Below are positions 5,732 through 7,369 of a DNA stretch of 7,369 nucleotides, piece by piece. The stretch lies in assembly GCA_013817655.1 (NCBI GenBank), contig JACDCJ010000051.1:1-7369 (forward strand). Reading direction: 5' to 3'. The notes under the pieces were generated by a model. It ran no database searches and was not told the DNA's origin. It saw only the letters and a list, made by a program, of their open reading frames with translations. Each line of letters starts with the position of its first letter. Position 1 is the stretch's first letter. Source of the stretch: Actinosomnolentus pattersoniae (SeqCode). Its GTDB lineage: Bacteria > Actinomycetota > UBA4738. The translations under genes were made by a program, and so were the position numbers.

Positions 5732-7369
5732 GGACACACGCTCGGGCGTCAGGACCCTCGGGGTTCCCCGCGCGGGCCGCCAGTTCTCGACGGGCCAGCG
5801 CCGCTTCCGGGCCGCGCGGAACAACGCGACGTCCGGATTGACGGCTACGGGGTTCCCTACGACCCGCAGCAAGGGCAGGTCCGAGTGGCTGTCGGCGTAG
5901 GCGAACGAACGTTTGAGGTTCGTTCCGGTCCGGGCGGCGTACGCCCGCAGCCACGCCGCGCGGGCTTCGCCCACCAGGGGGGGGCCGACCAGGTCACCGG
6001 TGTAGAGTCCGTCGTTCTCCTGGAGTCGCGTGGCCACGACCTCGTCGAAGAGTGGGCCGAGAGGCCTTGCGAAGCACTCGAGGGCGCCCGTGACCAGCAT
6101 CGTTCGGTGTCCCGCGGCCTTGTGCTGGCGGATCCGGCGGACCGCGGGGGCCGACAGGCGGCGAAGCAGCAGCTCTGCGACGTGCTCGTCGACCAGACGT
6201 CGCACCCCTTCCGCCGACGCCCCGCGGTAGCGCCGGTAGAAGGTCCGAAGGAACTCGCCCCGGTCGCGTCGCTCCGCACGCAGGTATCCGGGCATCCGCG
6301 CGGTGAGCGAGGCGATGCTGAGAGGCCATTCATCCTGCGAGAGCTCCGCCATCCGCAACCACAGGTACGATTCCACGACGTTGGAGTCCAGCAGGGTGCC
6401 CTCCATGTCGAACACGGCCAGGGCCCCATCCCTCGGCGTCACCTTGACCGCCGGATCGGGCCTCCGGGGAGCCACGGATCGCATCGCCGTCGTGATCGCG
6501 GGGCAATGCACCTCCTGCAGGTATCGCCGCCAGTCGATGACCTCCGCGTCGAAGGGAAAATCCCGGCGGTCAACTTCCGGGAGGGAGCGAGAGAGCTCGA
6601 GCGTGCGGTCGTCGGTGTACAGGACCTCGATCTCGGTGTACTCGCCATATAGATCGGCGTAGCGTCGGACGAACTCCAACCGTCCTCGCTCCCGGTCCAG
6701 CCGGCGGGCCATGGAACGAACGGTGGGCGAGCGCGGGAGGCGGGTGACGACCCGGTCCGCCGCGTCGAGCAGTCGTTCCCCCGAGCGCAACCGGGCCTCC
6801 ACCCGCCGCCGCCCCGGGAAGCGCCAGTCCGGCACGCGAACCTCGCCCCGGCCACGCTCGGTCAGGGGGTGCGCTCGAAAGTATTCGCGGACGTTCCCGT
6901 AGAGCTCTCGGTACGACAGCGGATTTCGCGAGCCCGAGGACACGTGGTAGTAGGCCGGCCCGTCCTTGGGGCCGGCGGCCGCGACCGCGAGCATGGCGTT
7001 CACGACCAGGTCGGCCGGGATCAGATCCATCACGCCCTCGGGGATGCCGGGGAACTCGGGGATCGCCCCCCGGCCGTAGGCGAGGATGATGGGCTCGGCC
7101 ATCTTGAAGCCCTCGATCCAGCCCGGGTAGGGATGGAACAGGGCGCTCTCGATGATGGAAGGCCGAACGATGGAAAGGGGCAGGCCGTGGGCGGCGGCCA
7201 CCTCCTCGGTGGCCCGCTCTCCGAGCGCCTTCGTGAAGGTGTAGACGTCCGGCCAGCCCAGCGTTTGCGCGCGGGCCCGCCCGTAGTGCACCAGCCGCTT
7301 GCCCACCCAGTCCTGCCGGTGCTGCTCGGCCGCCTGTGCGACCTCCATCGGTCCGGCGCGGCGGTGCTC
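5729..7369 (-). CDS. Fatty acyl-CoA reductase-like SDR domain fused to HAD-IB phosphatase, 5'-partial
   Basis: The frame stays open to the window edge, so the true start and the glycine-rich cofactor loop lie outside. Residues are counted from the internal Met at 7348. The first part is an extended SDR of the NAD_binding_4 / fatty acyl-CoA reductase type: YTFTK (Tyr36, Lys40) is the YxxxK catalytic pair, followed by LSIVRPSIIES, MDLIPADLVVNAM and YHVSSGSRNPLS. The segment FPFDAEVIDWRRYL (264-277) resembles the reductase C-terminal domain. From about residue 308 comes a HAD-IB domain. Its motif I is FDMEGTLLDS (Asp314 nucleophile, Glu316), motif II is LVTGA (Thr420), the motif III region is VGEARAAW (Arg463 where Lys is usual), and motif IV is YADSHSDLPLL (Asp486, Asp490), then VAVNPD. 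The likely role is reduction of a fatty acyl thioester to aldehyde or alcohol, with the HAD part acting on a phosphate ester or acting structurally. It heads the visible operon. A nucleotide-sugar or sterol-type SDR is a less likely alternative. Confidence 0.85.
   Translation of the reverse strand, partial: EHRRAGPMEVAQAAEQHRQDWVGKRLVHYGRARAQTLGWPDVYTFTKALGERATEEVAAAHGLPLSIVRPSIIESALFHPYPGWIEGFKMAEPIILAYGRGAIPEFPGIPEGVMDLIPADLVVNAMLAVAAAGPKDGPAYYHVSSGSRNPLSYRELYGNVREYFRAHPLTERGRGEVRVPDWRFPGRRRVEARLRSGERLLDAADRVVTRLPRSPTVRSMARRLDRERGRLEFVRRYADLYGEYTEIEVLYTDDRTLELSRSLPEVDRRDFPFDAEVIDWRRYLQEVHCPAITTAMRSVAPRRPDPAVKVTPRDGALAVFDMEGTLLDSNVVESYLWLRMAELSQDEWPLSIASLTARMPGYLRAERRDRGEFLRTFYRRYRGASAEGVRRLVDEHVAELLLRRLSAPAVRRIRQHKAAGHRTMLVTGALECFARPLGPLFDEVVATRLQENDGLYTGDLVGPPLVGEARAAWLRAYAARTGTNLKRSFAYADSHSDLPLLRVVGNPVAVNPDVALFRAARKRRWPVENWRPARGTPRVLTPERVS

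Larger units (their letters stand above)
1349..7369 (-). other. Probable five-gene lipid-modification operon (5' end outside window)
   Basis: Five genes run in one direction with junctions of -1, +13, -1 and +7 bases: reductase-HAD fusion, alcohol dehydrogenase, LarA-like protein, PlsC-like acyltransferase and TetR regulator. There is no room for internal promoters apart from those within coding sequence. The promoter must lie beyond the window edge. The mix of acyl reductase, dehydrogenase, acyltransferase and phosphatase domains points to a fatty alcohol, ester or ether-type lipid; the actual product cannot be read from the sequence. Confidence 0.7.

Noticed and set aside
5730..5954. 75-residue N-terminal extension of the alcohol dehydrogenase by an upstream in-frame ATG at 5954
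   Set aside because: The extra sequence is Arg/Pro-rich and unlike any MDR, and would overlap the HAD domain by 225 bases. The ATG at 5729 begins the conserved fold and sits in a TGATG overlap.
5720..6652. 310-codon plus-strand frame opposite the HAD domain
   Set aside because: No recognisable domain; antisense to intact HAD motifs I to IV.

Overview
The window is G+C-rich (about two thirds G+C by eye). All six recognisable genes lie on the minus strand and are packed with little space between them. The glycogen synthase belongs to the short actinobacterial/corynebacterial GT4 type. Together with the TetR gene, the Arg/Ala-rich proteins and the long antisense open frames typical of high-GC DNA, this suggests an Actinomycetota genome, possibly an uncultivated soil-type lineage. 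Another high-GC phylum cannot be excluded from one window.

In the direction of transcription (high to low coordinates) the layout is as follows. A fusion protein truncated at its 5' end by the window edge (5729-7369) combines a fatty acyl-CoA reductase-like SDR domain with a HAD-IB phosphatase domain. It overlaps by one base (TGATG) a zinc-dependent MDR alcohol dehydrogenase (4530-5729). After 13 bases comes a long, divergent LarA/DUF2088 (lactate racemase-like) protein (2936-4516). This again overlaps by one base (TGATG) a PlsC-type acyltransferase (2022-2936). After 7 bases comes a TetR-family regulator (1349-2014). These five genes look like one operon. A 110-base gap then precedes a separate gene for a GlgA/GlgM-type glycogen synthase (21-1238).

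My reading is that the five-gene unit is a lipid-modifying cassette. An acyl-CoA (or acyl-ACP) reductase would make a fatty aldehyde or alcohol, the dehydrogenase would interconvert alcohol and carbonyl, the acyltransferase would place acyl groups on a glycerol-phosphate-like acceptor, the HAD domain could remove a phosphate, and the TetR protein would control the operon. The role of the LarA-like protein is unknown. It keeps the lysine and two histidines expected for a nickel-pincer (NPN) site but seems to lack other catalytic residues of true lactate racemase. This is the most promising candidate for undescribed chemistry here. There are no RNA genes, mobile elements, CRISPR arrays or substantial repeats, and no gene-free stretch longer than 110 bases.
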